Assembly (NCBI RefSeq): GCF_001693255.1
Contig: NZ_CP016474.1
Span: 2,250,661-2,314,660, forward strand
Source: Picosynechococcus sp. PCC 7003
GTDB taxonomy: Bacteria; Cyanobacteriota; Cyanobacteriia; Cyanobacteriales; MRBY01
DNA: 64,000 nt
Direction of reading: 5' to 3'
Positions 1 through 8,715 of the stretch are shown in pieces. Each line of letters opens with the position of its first letter. Positions within the stretch are counted from its first letter, which is position 1. Position numbers and translations under genes: made by a program. The notes under the pieces are model-generated. The model made no database searches and was not told the origin of the DNA. It was given only the letters and a program-made list of their open reading frames with translations.

Positions 1-743
1 AATTTATTGAACGGCCCCGCCACATTGAGTTTCAGATCCTCGCGGATCAATACGGCAATGTGATCCACCTAGGGGAACGGGATTGTTCGATCCAACGGCG
101 ACACCAAAAACTCCTCGAAGAAGCGCCCAGCGCGATTCTCACTCCCAGACTCCGGGACAAAATGGGGAAAGCAGCAGTCAAAGCGGCGAAATCCATTGAT
201 TATGTCGGGGCTGGAACGGTGGAATTCCTCGTGGATAAGAATGGGGATTTCTACTTTATGGAGATGAATACCCGGATTCAGGTGGAACACCCGGTGACGG
301 AGATGGTGACAGGACTAGATCTGATCGCTGAACAAATTAAAGTCGCCCAAGGCGATCGCCTCAGCCTGAATCAAAACCAAGTGCATCTTAATGGCCATGC
401 CATCGAGTGCCGGATTAATGCCGAGGATCCCGACCACGACTTCCGGCCGACCCCTGGCAAAATCAGCGGCTATCTTCCCCCCGGTGGCCCCGGCGTGCGG
501 ATGGATTCCCATGTCTACACCGACTATGAAATTTCCCCCTACTACGATTCTTTAATCGGCAAACTAATTGTCTGGGGGCCAGACCGAGACACCGCCATTC
601 GCCGCATGAAGCGCGCCCTCCGAGAATGTGCCATTACTGGGGTGTCTACCACCATCGGCTTCCACCAAAAGATTCTGAATCACCCGGCTTTTTTGGCGGC
701 TGATGTCGATACCAATTTTATCCAGCAGCACATGTTGCCCTAG
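1..743 (+). CDS. accC: Biotin carboxylase subunit of acetyl-CoA carboxylase, 3' part
   Basis: AccC uses ATP and bicarbonate to carboxylate biotin on AccB, the first step of fatty acid synthesis. The reading frame is open at the left edge (frame beginning at base 3), so the start and N-terminal ATP-grasp part are outside the window; about 246 codons are present against about 447 for the family. Visible family motifs are [10 protein letters not shown], the [12 protein letters not shown] block, and [15 protein letters not shown] with the catalytic Glu, Asn and Arg. They are followed by [14 protein letters not shown] and the C-terminal biotin carboxylase domain. The GTG at 60 is internal and not the start. 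The gene converges on the lipoprotein gene that ends 16 bp downstream. Confidence 0.96.
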   Translation, partial: FIERPRHIEFQILADQYGNVIHLGERDCSIQRRHQKLLEEAPSAILTPRLRDKMGKAAVKAAKSIDYVGAGTVEFLVDKNGDFYFMEMNTRIQVEHPVTEMVTGLDLIAEQIKVAQGDRLSLNQNQVHLNGHAIECRINAEDPDHDFRPTPGKISGYLPPGGPGVRMDSHVYTDYEISPYYDSLIGKLIVWGPDRDTAIRRMKRALRECAITGVSTTIGFHQKILNHPAFLAADVDTNFIQQHMLP

Positions 744-759
744 AAGGCTGGCAACGCCT

Positions 760-1245
760 TTATTTCTTCGCAGTCACCTGCACCAAGGTTTGCCCCTGAT
801 CTTCGTAGATCATGATTTGGGAAGCGCGGTCTTGCTTCTGAAATCCAAACATCGATTGCCCGTTAACATCCATGGTCATCTCTTGGCTCCAACCATTTTT
901 CGCCATTTCTGCGGTGTATTTGTCCTTGACAGCAGCCACACTTTCGTTGCTGACAAAGGTGACAGAAACCCCCTCCGGTAAATCCATCGCCATTCTAATT
1001 TCTGCATTTTTGTCGAAATAAATGTCCTTGGGGAAAGTGTCAGGAAGTTTGACATTGTCGCCACTGCTGACAGACAGATTTCCTTCGTTGGTTTTGATAT
1101 CGACGGATTCTTGAGACATATCAATATCAACTTTTTCGCCGGAGCCAGCCTCAATTGCTTTTTCAAAAATCATTTCCTGAACCATGCCGCAACCACCGAG
1201 GCTGAGGGCACAGAGAAAGAAGACGGGTAGAATAAACTTTTTCAC
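760..1245 (-). CDS. Predicted lipoprotein of unknown function
   Basis: A 161-aa protein with a signal peptide and a clear lipobox (SLGGC at about residues 15-19), so it is predicted to be lipidated on Cys19 and anchored to a membrane. I chose the GTG at 1245 because AAGGA lies 8 bases upstream and the lipoprotein signal starts right there; the frame stays open to 1338 but the extra N-terminus has no signal-like features. The mature part is hydrophilic and includes a stretch like VSVTFVSNESVAAVKDKY, reminiscent of small cyanobacterial proteins that end in a compact alpha/beta domain. I do not recognise the family. It is a single gene, convergent with accC. Confidence 0.75.
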   Translation of the reverse strand: MKKFILPVFFLCALSLGGCGMVQEMIFEKAIEAGSGEKVDIDMSQESVDIKTNEGNLSVSSGDNVKLPDTFPKDIYFDKNAEIRMAMDLPEGVSVTFVSNESVAAVKDKYTAEMAKNGWSQEMTMDVNGQSMFGFQKQDRASQIMIYEDQGQTLVQVTAKK

Positions 1246-1509
1246 GGCTTTTGTCCTTAAATTTTGTTTGTTTATGGCTTGGCTTACGGTGCTCACCATC
1301 GCCCTTTGCATAATGCGTTCCAGTTTTTTTAGGGGCAATGGTTAAAACAGATAGCCAATACTTTAATAGTGGCTCCCCAGGTAGACTGATGCAGTTTCTA
1401 AAAATCCCAGGTCTTTGCCCCTATTCTCGATGGATTCGCTAAAAATCAAGGTCGCAGTTAAGTTAAATTAAATGAAGTCTTAACGTGATGAATTTTTTTG
1501 GTGAATGCG

Positions 1510-1797
1510 ATGTCTTGGTTAGCTGTGACCAGTTTGGGCCTCAACCTGCTGTTGGGTGCGATGACGCTATTTTTCATTTTCCGCATTGTGCTCACTTGGT
1601 ATCCCCAGGCGGAGTTAACGAAACTGCCCTTTAGTTTGGTCGTGTTACCGACGGAACCGCTTTTGGCCCCGACGAGAAAACTGGTGCCGCCCCTAGGAGG
1701 CATTGATATTTCCCCCGTGATTTGGGTCGGGATCGTCACCCTCCTGCGAGAGGTGCTCTTGGGTCAACAGGGTCTATTGGTCATGTTATTGCGTTAG
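1510..1797 (+). CDS. YggT (Ycf19/YlmG) family membrane protein
   Basis: A protein of about 95 aa with two hydrophobic segments, one near residues 5-27 and one near the C-terminus. The family block between them includes IVLTWYP and PTEPLLAPTRKLVPPLGGIDISP, characteristic of YggT/Ycf19. Members are inner- or thylakoid-membrane proteins; the plastid YlmG relatives have been tied to nucleoid distribution and photosystem biogenesis, but no precise activity can be read here. ATG 1510 is taken as the start. GTG 1501 and TTG 1498 are in frame just upstream and no ribosome site separates them. Confidence 0.85.
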   Translation: MSWLAVTSLGLNLLLGAMTLFFIFRIVLTWYPQAELTKLPFSLVVLPTEPLLAPTRKLVPPLGGIDISPVIWVGIVTLLREVLLGQQGLLVMLLR

Positions 1798-1885
1798 TTA
1801 GATTGAAGGGGCGGGCCATTGGAACCCCAGGCTTTTGATCCGCGTCTAGCGAGATAACATTGGCAATAAGTGAAGAATATTTGAT

Positions 1886-2365
1886 ATGTGGCGACGGTGT
1901 TTATTGGCTTTGACGGGGGCTTGGGGTATGGGACTGGCGATCGCCCCGGTGATGGCTCAGCCGTTACCAAAGCAAGCCATCTTTGAAAATCTCCAGTTAC
2001 GACCGAGTTTTGCCCCAAATCCGCAGCTATTGCGGGGAGTCAGTGGTGGCAGCGAACAGGCTGCAGATTTCTTGGGGATCGAAGATACTCCCACAGGGCC
2101 TTGTGTCGGGTTTATTGACAGCCATGCGGATCATCGCCTCAGCTTGATGACATTTTTTAATGATTTAAAACTGAGCGTTGAAAGTTCAGGGGATACGGTA
2201 CTCGTGGTCAAAGGCCCCGGTGGTGTGTGGTGCAATGATGATGCGGTGGGCCAAAATCCGGCAATTCGCGGCGAATGGCAGAAAGGACAGTATCAGGTTT
2301 GGGTTGGCTCCCGGACACAGCGGCAATATTACCCTTATGTTTTAGAAATTCACTATCGGAAGTAG
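1886..2365 (+). CDS. Secreted protein with pre-peptidase-like beta-sandwich domain
   Basis: A 159-aa protein with a typical Sec signal peptide (residues 1-24, ending VMAQP), so it is predicted to be periplasmic or secreted. The C-terminal half runs LKLSVESSGDTVLVVKGPGG, then WCNDDAVG and KGQYQVWVGS. This pattern resembles the bacterial pre-peptidase C-terminal (PPC) type beta-sandwich found in many cyanobacterial secreted proteins. No catalytic motif is visible. It lies 76 bp upstream of hom in the same direction, but the two products are functionally unrelated. Confidence 0.7.
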   Translation: MWRRCLLALTGAWGMGLAIAPVMAQPLPKQAIFENLQLRPSFAPNPQLLRGVSGGSEQAADFLGIEDTPTGPCVGFIDSHADHRLSLMTFFNDLKLSVESSGDTVLVVKGPGGVWCNDDAVGQNPAIRGEWQKGQYQVWVGSRTQRQYYPYVLEIHYRK

Positions 2366-2441
2366 TTGATCCTGAAGTTTGGAGATCAGGTAATGGGGGA
2401 TAATGGAAACATTATCTTGACGTTGCACTAGAGAAAACATT

Positions 2442-3737
2442 GTGGCTATCGGAATTGGTTTACTTGGCTTAGGAACGGTCGGCACGGGCACCGCAGAGAT
2501 TTTGCTGTCGCCCCAGGGCCGCCACCCGCTGTTGGGGGAAGTGGTTTTGAAACGGGCAGGGGTGCGCTCCCTGGATAAGCCCCGAAACATTGATTTACCA
2601 GCGGGCTGCCTAACCACCGATCTGGAGGCAATCGTCAAAGATCCAGAGATTCAGGTGGTGGTTGAGTTGTTGGGCGGCCTAGAGCCAGCACGGACTTTAA
2701 TTCTTCAGGCGATCGCCCATGGGAAACATGTGGTCACGGCCAACAAAGCAGTCATTGCCAAGTACGGCGAAGAAATTTACACCGCAGCGAACGAAGCAGG
2801 GGTTTATGTGCTCCTAGAGGCGGCCGTGGGCGGTGGTATTCCGATCATCAAACCCCTCAAGCAATCTTTAGGAGTGAACCGCATTACCCGTGTCATTGGC
2901 ATTATCAATGGCACCACAAACTATATCCTTACCCAGATGACCCAGCACGGGGCAGATTTTGGGGAAGTGCTGGCCGAGGCCCAAAAACTGGGTTATGCCG
3001 AAGCGGATCCCAGCGCCGATGTGGATGGGGGCGACGCGGCGGACAAAATTGCCATTCTCGCTTCCTTGGCTTTTGGTGGCAGAATTAATCGGGAAGATGT
3101 CTACTGCGAAGGCATTCGCTCCATTAGTGCGGTGGATATTAGTTTCGCAACTAAGCTCGGCTTTGTGATCAAATTATTGGCGATCGCCGAACGGCCCGAC
3201 CTCGAAGAAGATGCCCTGCAATTGCGGGTTCACCCAACTTTGGTGCCAGAAGATCATCCTATCGCCAGTGTGAATGGTGTCTTTAATGCGATCCTCGTGG
3301 AAGGAGAACCCCTCGGCCAGGTAATGTTCTATGGCCCTGGGGCTGGTGCTGGGGCGACGGCCAGTGCAGTGGTTTCTGACATTGTCCATGTGGTAGGTCT
3401 GTTGCATTCTGACCAAGTGGTGCAGAAGCTCAACCCGCTCCTGGGCTGTACCCACGAGCATTACAGCAAAATTTTGCCCATCGACACCCTAAAAACGCGT
3501 TTCTATGCGCGCTTCTTGTCGCGGGATTTGCCCGGTGTGATCGGCGACCTGGGGACTTGCTTTGGGCAGCACCAAGTGAGCTTAGAATCGGTCGTTCAGA
3601 TTGGTCTCCAGGATGATTGCGCCGAAATTGTGGTCGTGACCCATGATGTCCATGAGGCAAACTTCCGGGAAGCCCTGCGGGAAATTGAAGGTCTAGAGGC
3701 AATCAAGGAAGTACCCAGTATTCTCCGCGTCCTCTAG
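2442..3737 (+). CDS. hom: Homoserine dehydrogenase
   Basis: The enzyme reduces aspartate semialdehyde to homoserine with NAD(P)H, on the branch to threonine and methionine. It is 431 aa and starts at GTG. The N-terminal Rossmann motif is GLLGLGTVGTGTAEIL (about residues 5-20). The VTANKAVIAKYG and GIINGTTNYIL motifs are present, as is the substrate block EADPSADVDGGDAADK with its catalytic Lys. The C-terminal 80 residues form an ACT domain (LPGVIGDLGTCFGQHQVSLE), so threonine feedback control is expected. A strong terminator follows. Confidence 0.95.
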   Translation: MAIGIGLLGLGTVGTGTAEILLSPQGRHPLLGEVVLKRAGVRSLDKPRNIDLPAGCLTTDLEAIVKDPEIQVVVELLGGLEPARTLILQAIAHGKHVVTANKAVIAKYGEEIYTAANEAGVYVLLEAAVGGGIPIIKPLKQSLGVNRITRVIGIINGTTNYILTQMTQHGADFGEVLAEAQKLGYAEADPSADVDGGDAADKIAILASLAFGGRINREDVYCEGIRSISAVDISFATKLGFVIKLLAIAERPDLEEDALQLRVHPTLVPEDHPIASVNGVFNAILVEGEPLGQVMFYGPGAGAGATASAVVSDIVHVVGLLHSDQVVQKLNPLLGCTHEHYSKILPIDTLKTRFYARFLSRDLPGVIGDLGTCFGQHQVSLESVVQIGLQDDCAEIVVVTHDVHEANFREALREIEGLEAIKEVPSILRVL

Positions 3738-3762
3738 TAATCGCCCAACTTCATAATTAAAG

Positions 3763-3789
3763 ATCCTCCATATTTCTGGAGGATTTTTT
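3763..3789 (+). terminator. Rho-independent terminator of hom
   Basis: A 7-bp stem (ATCCTCC / GGAGGAT) with an 8-nt loop is followed by a T run, 26 bp after the hom stop. Confidence 0.85.
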
Positions 3790-3851
3790 GCGTATTACTC
3801 AATGCAGCGATCGCCCCTCAGCACTAACCCAAAAGGCGATCGCCACCGAAC

Positions 3852-4370
3852 TTAAAGAAATTGACAAAGAAATTCGTTTAGTTCATCTTTTCCGGCCTGG
3901 GTGATGATGTTGTACAGCACTTCTTGGCTTTGGTCTGGAGTAAAAAATCGATAAAAACGGCTATCGGTATCCACACGGCGGACATAAATTAGGGGAATAC
4001 CCGCCGATTGGAGTAGTTGGGATTTTAGGCGATCGCGGATCTGAGCTTCGTGGGTGTCATGCCAGTGGGATTGGCACTCGATTACCAATTTTGCTTTGCG
4101 ACTTACACCGATTCTCTTTTCCAGTAAGGCGATATCAACTCTAGAATTTGCCCAAAACTTGAATAAATCTGTTGGCAAGTAGGGTACATCATCGGGACGA
4201 GCACAGATAACTCCCAAGGGAATTTGTCCCCAGCATCGATAGCGATCGCCAAGCAACATTTCAATCAGTTCGAGAATAAAGGCTTCGTAATCATTGATGA
4301 TTTCACCATTCTGAAAGTTGATGTTGTGGGCAGAGGTCACGAAAGCATCGGTATTCGGTAATACGTTCAT
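3852..4370 (-). CDS. DUF2726-like PD-(D/E)XK nuclease-fold protein
   Basis: A 172-aa protein of the accessory block. The central part reads VDIALLEKR, then KAKLVIECQSHWHD, then RDRLKSQLLQSAGIPLIYVR. This resembles the DUF2726 branch of the PD-(D/E)XK nuclease fold: an acidic residue on one strand, an E-x-x motif on the next, then a helix with conserved R/K and a final hydrophobic strand. The usual E-x-K is E-C-Q here, so catalysis is uncertain. ATG 4370 has AGGAAA just upstream. The gene follows the small HTH gene by 34 bp on the same strand, so the two are probably one operon, divergent from the NACHT gene. Assignment is by motif pattern only. Confidence 0.6.
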   Translation of the reverse strand: MNVLPNTDAFVTSAHNINFQNGEIINDYEAFILELIEMLLGDRYRCWGQIPLGVICARPDDVPYLPTDLFKFWANSRVDIALLEKRIGVSRKAKLVIECQSHWHDTHEAQIRDRLKSQLLQSAGIPLIYVRRVDTDSRFYRFFTPDQSQEVLYNIITQAGKDELNEFLCQFL

Positions 4371-4404
4371 GGGAAATTTCCTAAAAAATGTTAATGGGTA
4401 GTGT

Positions 4405-4662
4405 TTAGCGGTATTGGACGATCATCCAGAGGAAGCTTTTTTTGCCTTTGCCGACGTAGCGGGCTTCCATATCGTCCTTGCGGTAAATGGTCTGACCTCG
4501 GCGTTTTGCTTGGCAGAGGGTCGATTCTCCGACACCAAGCATGGCAGCAGCACGTTTTGTGGTGACTTGTAGCTTGATGACGTGTAAATGCGGGGTTTTA
4601 CGGTGGGGAAATGAAAGCATTGTGTTTTGCTCTGGGAAGAGACTTAATTGTGTTGTGGTCAT
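4405..4662 (-). CDS. Small helix-turn-helix protein, possible regulator
   Basis: An 85-aa protein. Residues about 36-57 (TTKRAAAMLGVGESTLCQ) look like a helix-turn-helix of the MerR/excisionase kind: an alanine-rich helix, LGVGEST turn and recognition helix. The rest is basic. I chose ATG 4662 (MTTTQLSLFPEQ); upstream codons to 4704 would run into the intergenic region. It is first in a leftward pair with the nuclease-fold gene and divergent from the NACHT gene, with an inverted repeat in between. A role as local repressor is inferred from position and fold, not shown. Confidence 0.5.
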   Translation of the reverse strand: MTTTQLSLFPEQNTMLSFPHRKTPHLHVIKLQVTTKRAAAMLGVGESTLCQAKRRGQTIYRKDDMEARYVGKGKKSFLWMIVQYR

Positions 4663-4718
4663 GTTGTACCTGTTTGAACTCTGCAACCAGATTACAAATT
4701 TCATCTCTTCTAAGACTC

Positions 4719-4753
4719 GACAAATAGGACTGTATCTAAATGTCTTATTTGTC
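4719..4753. promoter_or_regulatory. Inverted repeat between HTH and NACHT genes, operator candidate
   Basis: GACAAATAGGAC at 4719-4730 and GTCTTATTTGTC at 4742-4753 are reverse complements at 11 of 12 positions, separated by 11 AT-rich bases. The site sits in the 146-bp divergent intergenic region, 56 bp from each start codon or its near equivalent, as expected for an operator controlling both transcription units. Confidence 0.55.
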
Positions 4754-4808
4754 TGTTGAAAATTTCGGAAAAAGTTAGACTAGGAAGAGGTTCTCGGCAG
4801 TAGTCACT

Positions 4809-7352
4809 ATGAGTACACATCGCGACACTGATAGCGTAAAAGCAACATCAAAAGGCAAAAAAGAATTAATTAAGGCGCAAAGACAAAAGCTGAACTATGA
4901 GGGAGCTGCCTATAGTTACTTGGAAATTATGACAGAAGCAGCTTCCTTTCAATCTGAAAAAACGGTATCGAGATTTTTTAAAGGCGAACCAGTTAGATAT
5001 AAAAATGCACTTGCTATATGTGAAGTGTTAGATCTAGACATTGAAGATATAGTCGAACAAATTGAAAAAGAGAGTATTAGAAAATATGATTGGTATAAAA
5101 TTTGTTCGGATAAGTTTGCAGATCAGCAGCAAAAATTGAGAACTCGTCGAGGTCTGTTAAATCCTAATCCTAATCTTGATTATGTACCTTTGGGATTAGT
5201 CAAGCCAAAATCAAGGCAAGAAAAATCTAAATACTCTGGTTTTGATAGCTCACGGGGGATGCGTCAATATGAGGTGCCAGAAGAAGAAATCGAAAAAACT
5301 TTTGAGCATGATACTTTTTTAGATGAGATCGTAGGGCAACCCTCTAAATCTGTAGTGATTGTAGGTGAGCCAGGGGCAGGTAAAAGTACATGGATGGAAA
5401 AGATCGGTGATTATTTAATTCAACAACCTAATTCACCACCCCCAATTTTTATTTCCTTATCTTTACTCGACCGAAAATTAGAAGATTATCTTTGTGGAAC
5501 TTGGCTAGATGAAGCTTTACAGTTACAAAAGCTTTTAATTTCAGATGAAATAATTAAAGAATTTAAAGGGTTACTGCGTAGTCAGTATTTTTGTTTGTTG
5601 TTGGATGGTTTAGATGAAATGAGGTCTGAACATCCCACAAGAGATTTAAGTAACGATCTACAAGGCTTCTTGAAAAATGTCCGGGTGTTTTTATCCTGTC
5701 GTTTAAACCTTTGGGAAGCTTCGGGTAGGCAGTACTTTTTTACATTTGATGTGTTTCGTTCATTAGCATTTTCCGATGAACAAGTTACGAATTTTATTAA
5801 ACAATGGTATGGTCAAAATCTAGATCAAGGTCAAAAGCTAATCAATCAACTGAGAGAAGATCGAGCGAATCGATTAAGAGACTTAATTAAAAATCCACTG
5901 CGATTGGTTATGTTATGTAGTGTCTGGGATGAAAATCAAGAGTTACCGCAGACGAAAGCTGAACTTTATAGTGAATTTGTTGGATTTGTCTATGAGCGAG
6001 AGCGTGGACGTAATAAATTCAATATTTCAATATTAGCAGAAGAAAAATTAAATCAAGCTTTAGGTGAACTTGCAAAGAGAATGTTCGATGCAGAGAAAGT
6101 ATTAGATCAATCATTTGTTGTACAAATCTTGAATGATCAACTAGAGCTAGCAGAAAAGCTTGGCTGGCTGAATATTATTGGTAAAAGTAAAGGGAAATAT
6201 ATATATGCTTTTTATCATCTGACTTTTGCCGAATATTTTGCAGCTTATGCAATTAGAGAAGCTTCTTTTTTCTTCCCTCTGAAGAGATTAGACTCTAGTA
6301 AATATAATTTCTTTAACCCAAAATTTAGAGAAGTCTTTTTATTTTGGATGGGAATGACAGAAAGCAATCAAGAGAAGACGGAGCTAATCAGATCTATTTG
6401 CAGATTCTACACACAAAACTGGAAATATTTTCAATACTATAAAGCAGCATATTCTAAAGGTCTAATATTTGATGCCTATCAAGAACTTGACCCGCGTTAT
6501 ACTGAAAATCTAGGAAGTGACATCTACATTTTATCTGCCCTTACTCCTTCATTTTATAGTAAAAGCATCAATAAATACCAATTCTCTAGAGATTTTACCG
6601 AACCAGAGTGGCTCGTTAAAAAATTAGGAGTATGGATGCATCAACAGGGAAAATGTAGAATTGATTTTAGACCTAGTGAACACGAAAATCCTTACAATGT
6701 ATCATTTGATTTTTGGACAGCGATAAAGAGAAAAAATGATTTTTTGTTTTCTTTATATGAAAAAAACTTTGATAAAATCAAAGAAGAGAACAAGTTATCA
6801 AAAGAAAAAGTTGATGAAATTATTTCAAAAGATCAATCTCAATTGATTAATTACCTCTTTATAATAGGAAATGACTTATTTTTGAATGGCTTAGTCATAC
6901 AACAATTGATTTTGATTATGGGTGAAAACACTTCTAAGCTAGATAGTACTATGAATGCTATGCTGCAAAATCGGGATTCATTCAATCTTCAAGCTCATTT
7001 GTCATTCAACTATGTTCTTATCGAAATTGTGAAAATTCACAAGATAGATTTATTTGCCTGTAGCCACTTCAAAAAATATCTTGAATTTTGTTTGAATAAC
7101 AGTTTTATCCATTTTGATATATTGCGCACTGTAAGTTTATTAATATATTCATTGTCTCTTCAAAATCTTCAAAGACCTCAACTCCTTAGTGATGTCATTC
7201 TACGTCATTTAAGCTTATTAAGCCTCGATGATAACTATCGAATTAATAAAAAAATGTCCTTCTTAAAATATTTTCTAGAAGTAAGCTTGGCTAACCTGTG
7301 TGAAGATCTTTCTTATGTTAATTTTTTACAACTATGGAACATTACAGTATAG
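4809..7352 (+). CDS. HTH-NACHT STAND-type NTPase, likely defence protein
   Basis: An 847-aa protein. Residues about 30-80 form an XRE-like HTH (EKTVSRFFKGEPV, ALAICEVLDLDIEDIVEQ). A NACHT NTPase module follows: Walker A GEPGAGKST at about 186-194, Walker B LLLDGLDEM at about 263-271, and a winged-helix part ending FYHLTFAEYFAAYAI at about 475-490. The C-terminal 350 residues are Lys/Asn/Ile-rich and match no repeat I recognise; they may be the sensor. NACHT proteins are the bacterial relatives of animal NLRs and several act against phages. The gene is visibly AT-rich against its neighbours and lacks HIP1 sites, which points to horizontal transfer. It is divergent from the HTH/nuclease operon. 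What it senses and what effector it uses cannot be read from the sequence. Confidence 0.85.
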   Translation: MSTHRDTDSVKATSKGKKELIKAQRQKLNYEGAAYSYLEIMTEAASFQSEKTVSRFFKGEPVRYKNALAICEVLDLDIEDIVEQIEKESIRKYDWYKICSDKFADQQQKLRTRRGLLNPNPNLDYVPLGLVKPKSRQEKSKYSGFDSSRGMRQYEVPEEEIEKTFEHDTFLDEIVGQPSKSVVIVGEPGAGKSTWMEKIGDYLIQQPNSPPPIFISLSLLDRKLEDYLCGTWLDEALQLQKLLISDEIIKEFKGLLRSQYFCLLLDGLDEMRSEHPTRDLSNDLQGFLKNVRVFLSCRLNLWEASGRQYFFTFDVFRSLAFSDEQVTNFIKQWYGQNLDQGQKLINQLREDRANRLRDLIKNPLRLVMLCSVWDENQELPQTKAELYSEFVGFVYERERGRNKFNISILAEEKLNQALGELAKRMFDAEKVLDQSFVVQILNDQLELAEKLGWLNIIGKSKGKYIYAFYHLTFAEYFAAYAIREASFFFPLKRLDSSKYNFFNPKFREVFLFWMGMTESNQEKTELIRSICRFYTQNWKYFQYYKAAYSKGLIFDAYQELDPRYTENLGSDIYILSALTPSFYSKSINKYQFSRDFTEPEWLVKKLGVWMHQQGKCRIDFRPSEHENPYNVSFDFWTAIKRKNDFLFSLYEKNFDKIKEENKLSKEKVDEIISKDQSQLINYLFIIGNDLFLNGLVIQQLILIMGENTSKLDSTMNAMLQNRDSFNLQAHLSFNYVLIEIVKIHKIDLFACSHFKKYLEFCLNNSFIHFDILRTVSLLIYSLSLQNLQRPQLLSDVILRHLSLLSLDDNYRINKKMSFLKYFLEVSLANLCEDLSYVNFLQLWNITV

Positions 7353-7421
7353 AGTTTGAAAATTGTTTTGTTCCCAAATTTTAGGAAACTATAAGGAAGT
7401 CCATCAATAGCTTATTGAAAG

Positions 7422-7441
7422 ATCAACAAAATTTTGTTGAT
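7422..7441. repeat. Perfect 20-bp palindrome
   Basis: ATCAACAAAATTTTGTTGAT is an exact palindrome in the 98-bp gap between the convergent NACHT and Uma2 genes. A T-rich stretch (ACTTTTTATATTTT) follows on the + strand, so it could work as a bidirectional terminator, though the stem is AT-rich. Confidence 0.6.
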
Positions 7442-7450
7442 GACCACTTT

Positions 7451-8035
7451 TTATATTTTATCCTCTGCGGCCAATGTTACATCAACATAAATATCCGCCA
7501 CCGCACATTCAAAATTGAGGCTAGGAATAACCAGCGTATCGTCAACTCCAAAATCTCGATAACCCCACATTTCTCCCGTTTGTCGTTGATAAAGATCCAC
7601 ATAAATGTGTTCAGAATCAAGCAAAATATATTCCTCTAGGCTAGGAATTTGTCGATAATATTTCAACTTTTCTTTGCTGTCATAATTTGAAGTGCTTGGC
7701 GATAAAACTTCAACAATTACTTTCGGATACTGAATCCATTTACGGGCTTTGAGATCTTCAGGATGACAACTTACTACCAGATCCGGATAAAAATAACGCC
7801 GATTTGCTTTCCCCTGCACTTTCACATCAGATACATTTACTCGACAACCTCGTTTTTTCAAATGAGGCCGTAGGAGGCTATAAAAATTAAGTGCAATATC
7901 ATTGTGAGGCAACGTTCCTCCAGCCCTCGCAATAATTTCACCATTAATATATTCATAACGAAGTTCCTGCCGTTCTTCCCACTGGAGATATTCCGCAGCA
8001 GTCATTTTTTCTGGAAACTTAGGTGTTGCAATCAT
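7451..8035 (-). CDS. Uma2 family (DUF820) putative endonuclease
   Basis: A 194-aa Uma2-family protein, a PD-(D/E)XK fold family greatly expanded in cyanobacteria with no settled role. Visible motifs are the N-terminal MTAAEYLQWEE and RYEYINGEI, then FYPDLVVS with the conserved Asp, VIVEVLSPSTSNYDSKEK with Glu and Lys, and YILLDSEHIYV. ATG 8035 is preferred because AGGAAA lies 6 bases upstream; an in-frame ATG at 8050 overlaps that site. The gene converges on the NACHT gene and closes the accessory block. Confidence 0.85.
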   Translation of the reverse strand: MIATPKFPEKMTAAEYLQWEERQELRYEYINGEIIARAGGTLPHNDIALNFYSLLRPHLKKRGCRVNVSDVKVQGKANRRYFYPDLVVSCHPEDLKARKWIQYPKVIVEVLSPSTSNYDSKEKLKYYRQIPSLEEYILLDSEHIYVDLYQRQTGEMWGYRDFGVDDTLVIPSLNFECAVADIYVDVTLAAEDKI

Positions 8036-8076
8036 TGTTATTTTCCTCATTCTAAGCTGAGTCGCCTGGTGAAAAA

Positions 8077-8658
8077 CTAGCGGCCCATTTTTTGCTTCAT
8101 CTGCCGAATTTGTTCATCCATTTCCCATTTTTGGAACTGGGCTTCGAGGGGATCAGTGGCACTATTGTAAGTTTGGCGATCGCCACTGGAGCCACTAAAA
8201 CTTTCCCAACTGCTGGTGTAGGCATCCTCCACTTTTTGAGATGCTTGCAGTTCATCCATTTTTTGCTTCACTTCCTGGCGTTTTTGCTGGAGCTGCACCA
8301 AGAGAGACTGGGCCTGTTCAATGCGTTTTTTGGTGCCTTGCATCTTGCCCCAGAGTTGGTTCCCCTGGCGGAGGAGAGCCGCTTCCCTCGCTTTGGCAGC
8401 ACTGGCGAGATCCGGTCTTCTGCCCGCTTCGGCCTGTTGTACCCGCTGGTGCCAATGTTGGATATCCTGGGCCACCTGGGCGATTTGTTGCTCCACCTGA
8501 GTCAGTTGCCGTTGTAGATCCTGGGTGAGGCGATTGGCTTCTTGTTCTTGTTCCTGGAGTTGCTCGGCGATCGCCTGGAGTTCTAACTGGGGATGCGCCT
8601 TGAGAAATTCCTCTAATCGCGTCTCAAAAAACTGCCCAACTTCGCTAAAAAGACCCAT
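8077..8658 (-). CDS. TIGR04376-type coiled-coil protein
   Basis: A 193-aa hydrophilic protein without signal peptide. The N-terminus (GLFSEVGQFFETRLEEFLKAHPQ) is the hallmark of a cyanobacterial family annotated as TIGR04376. Residues about 25-145 are Gln/Glu/Leu-rich heptads and should form a long coiled coil. The C-terminal tail is Ser-rich and ends in KWEMDEQIRQMKQKMG. The overall build recalls PspA/IM30-like or scaffold proteins, but no function is established. It lies upstream of, and divergent from, tRNA-Ser. Confidence 0.75.
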   Translation of the reverse strand: MGLFSEVGQFFETRLEEFLKAHPQLELQAIAEQLQEQEQEANRLTQDLQRQLTQVEQQIAQVAQDIQHWHQRVQQAEAGRRPDLASAAKAREAALLRQGNQLWGKMQGTKKRIEQAQSLLVQLQQKRQEVKQKMDELQASQKVEDAYTSSWESFSGSSGDRQTYNSATDPLEAQFQKWEMDEQIRQMKQKMGR

Positions 8659-8715
8659 AATTTCGCCGTTTTCACAATTGCTGACTTTAGGTTAGCTTTT
8701 TTTAAGGAGGTCTGC

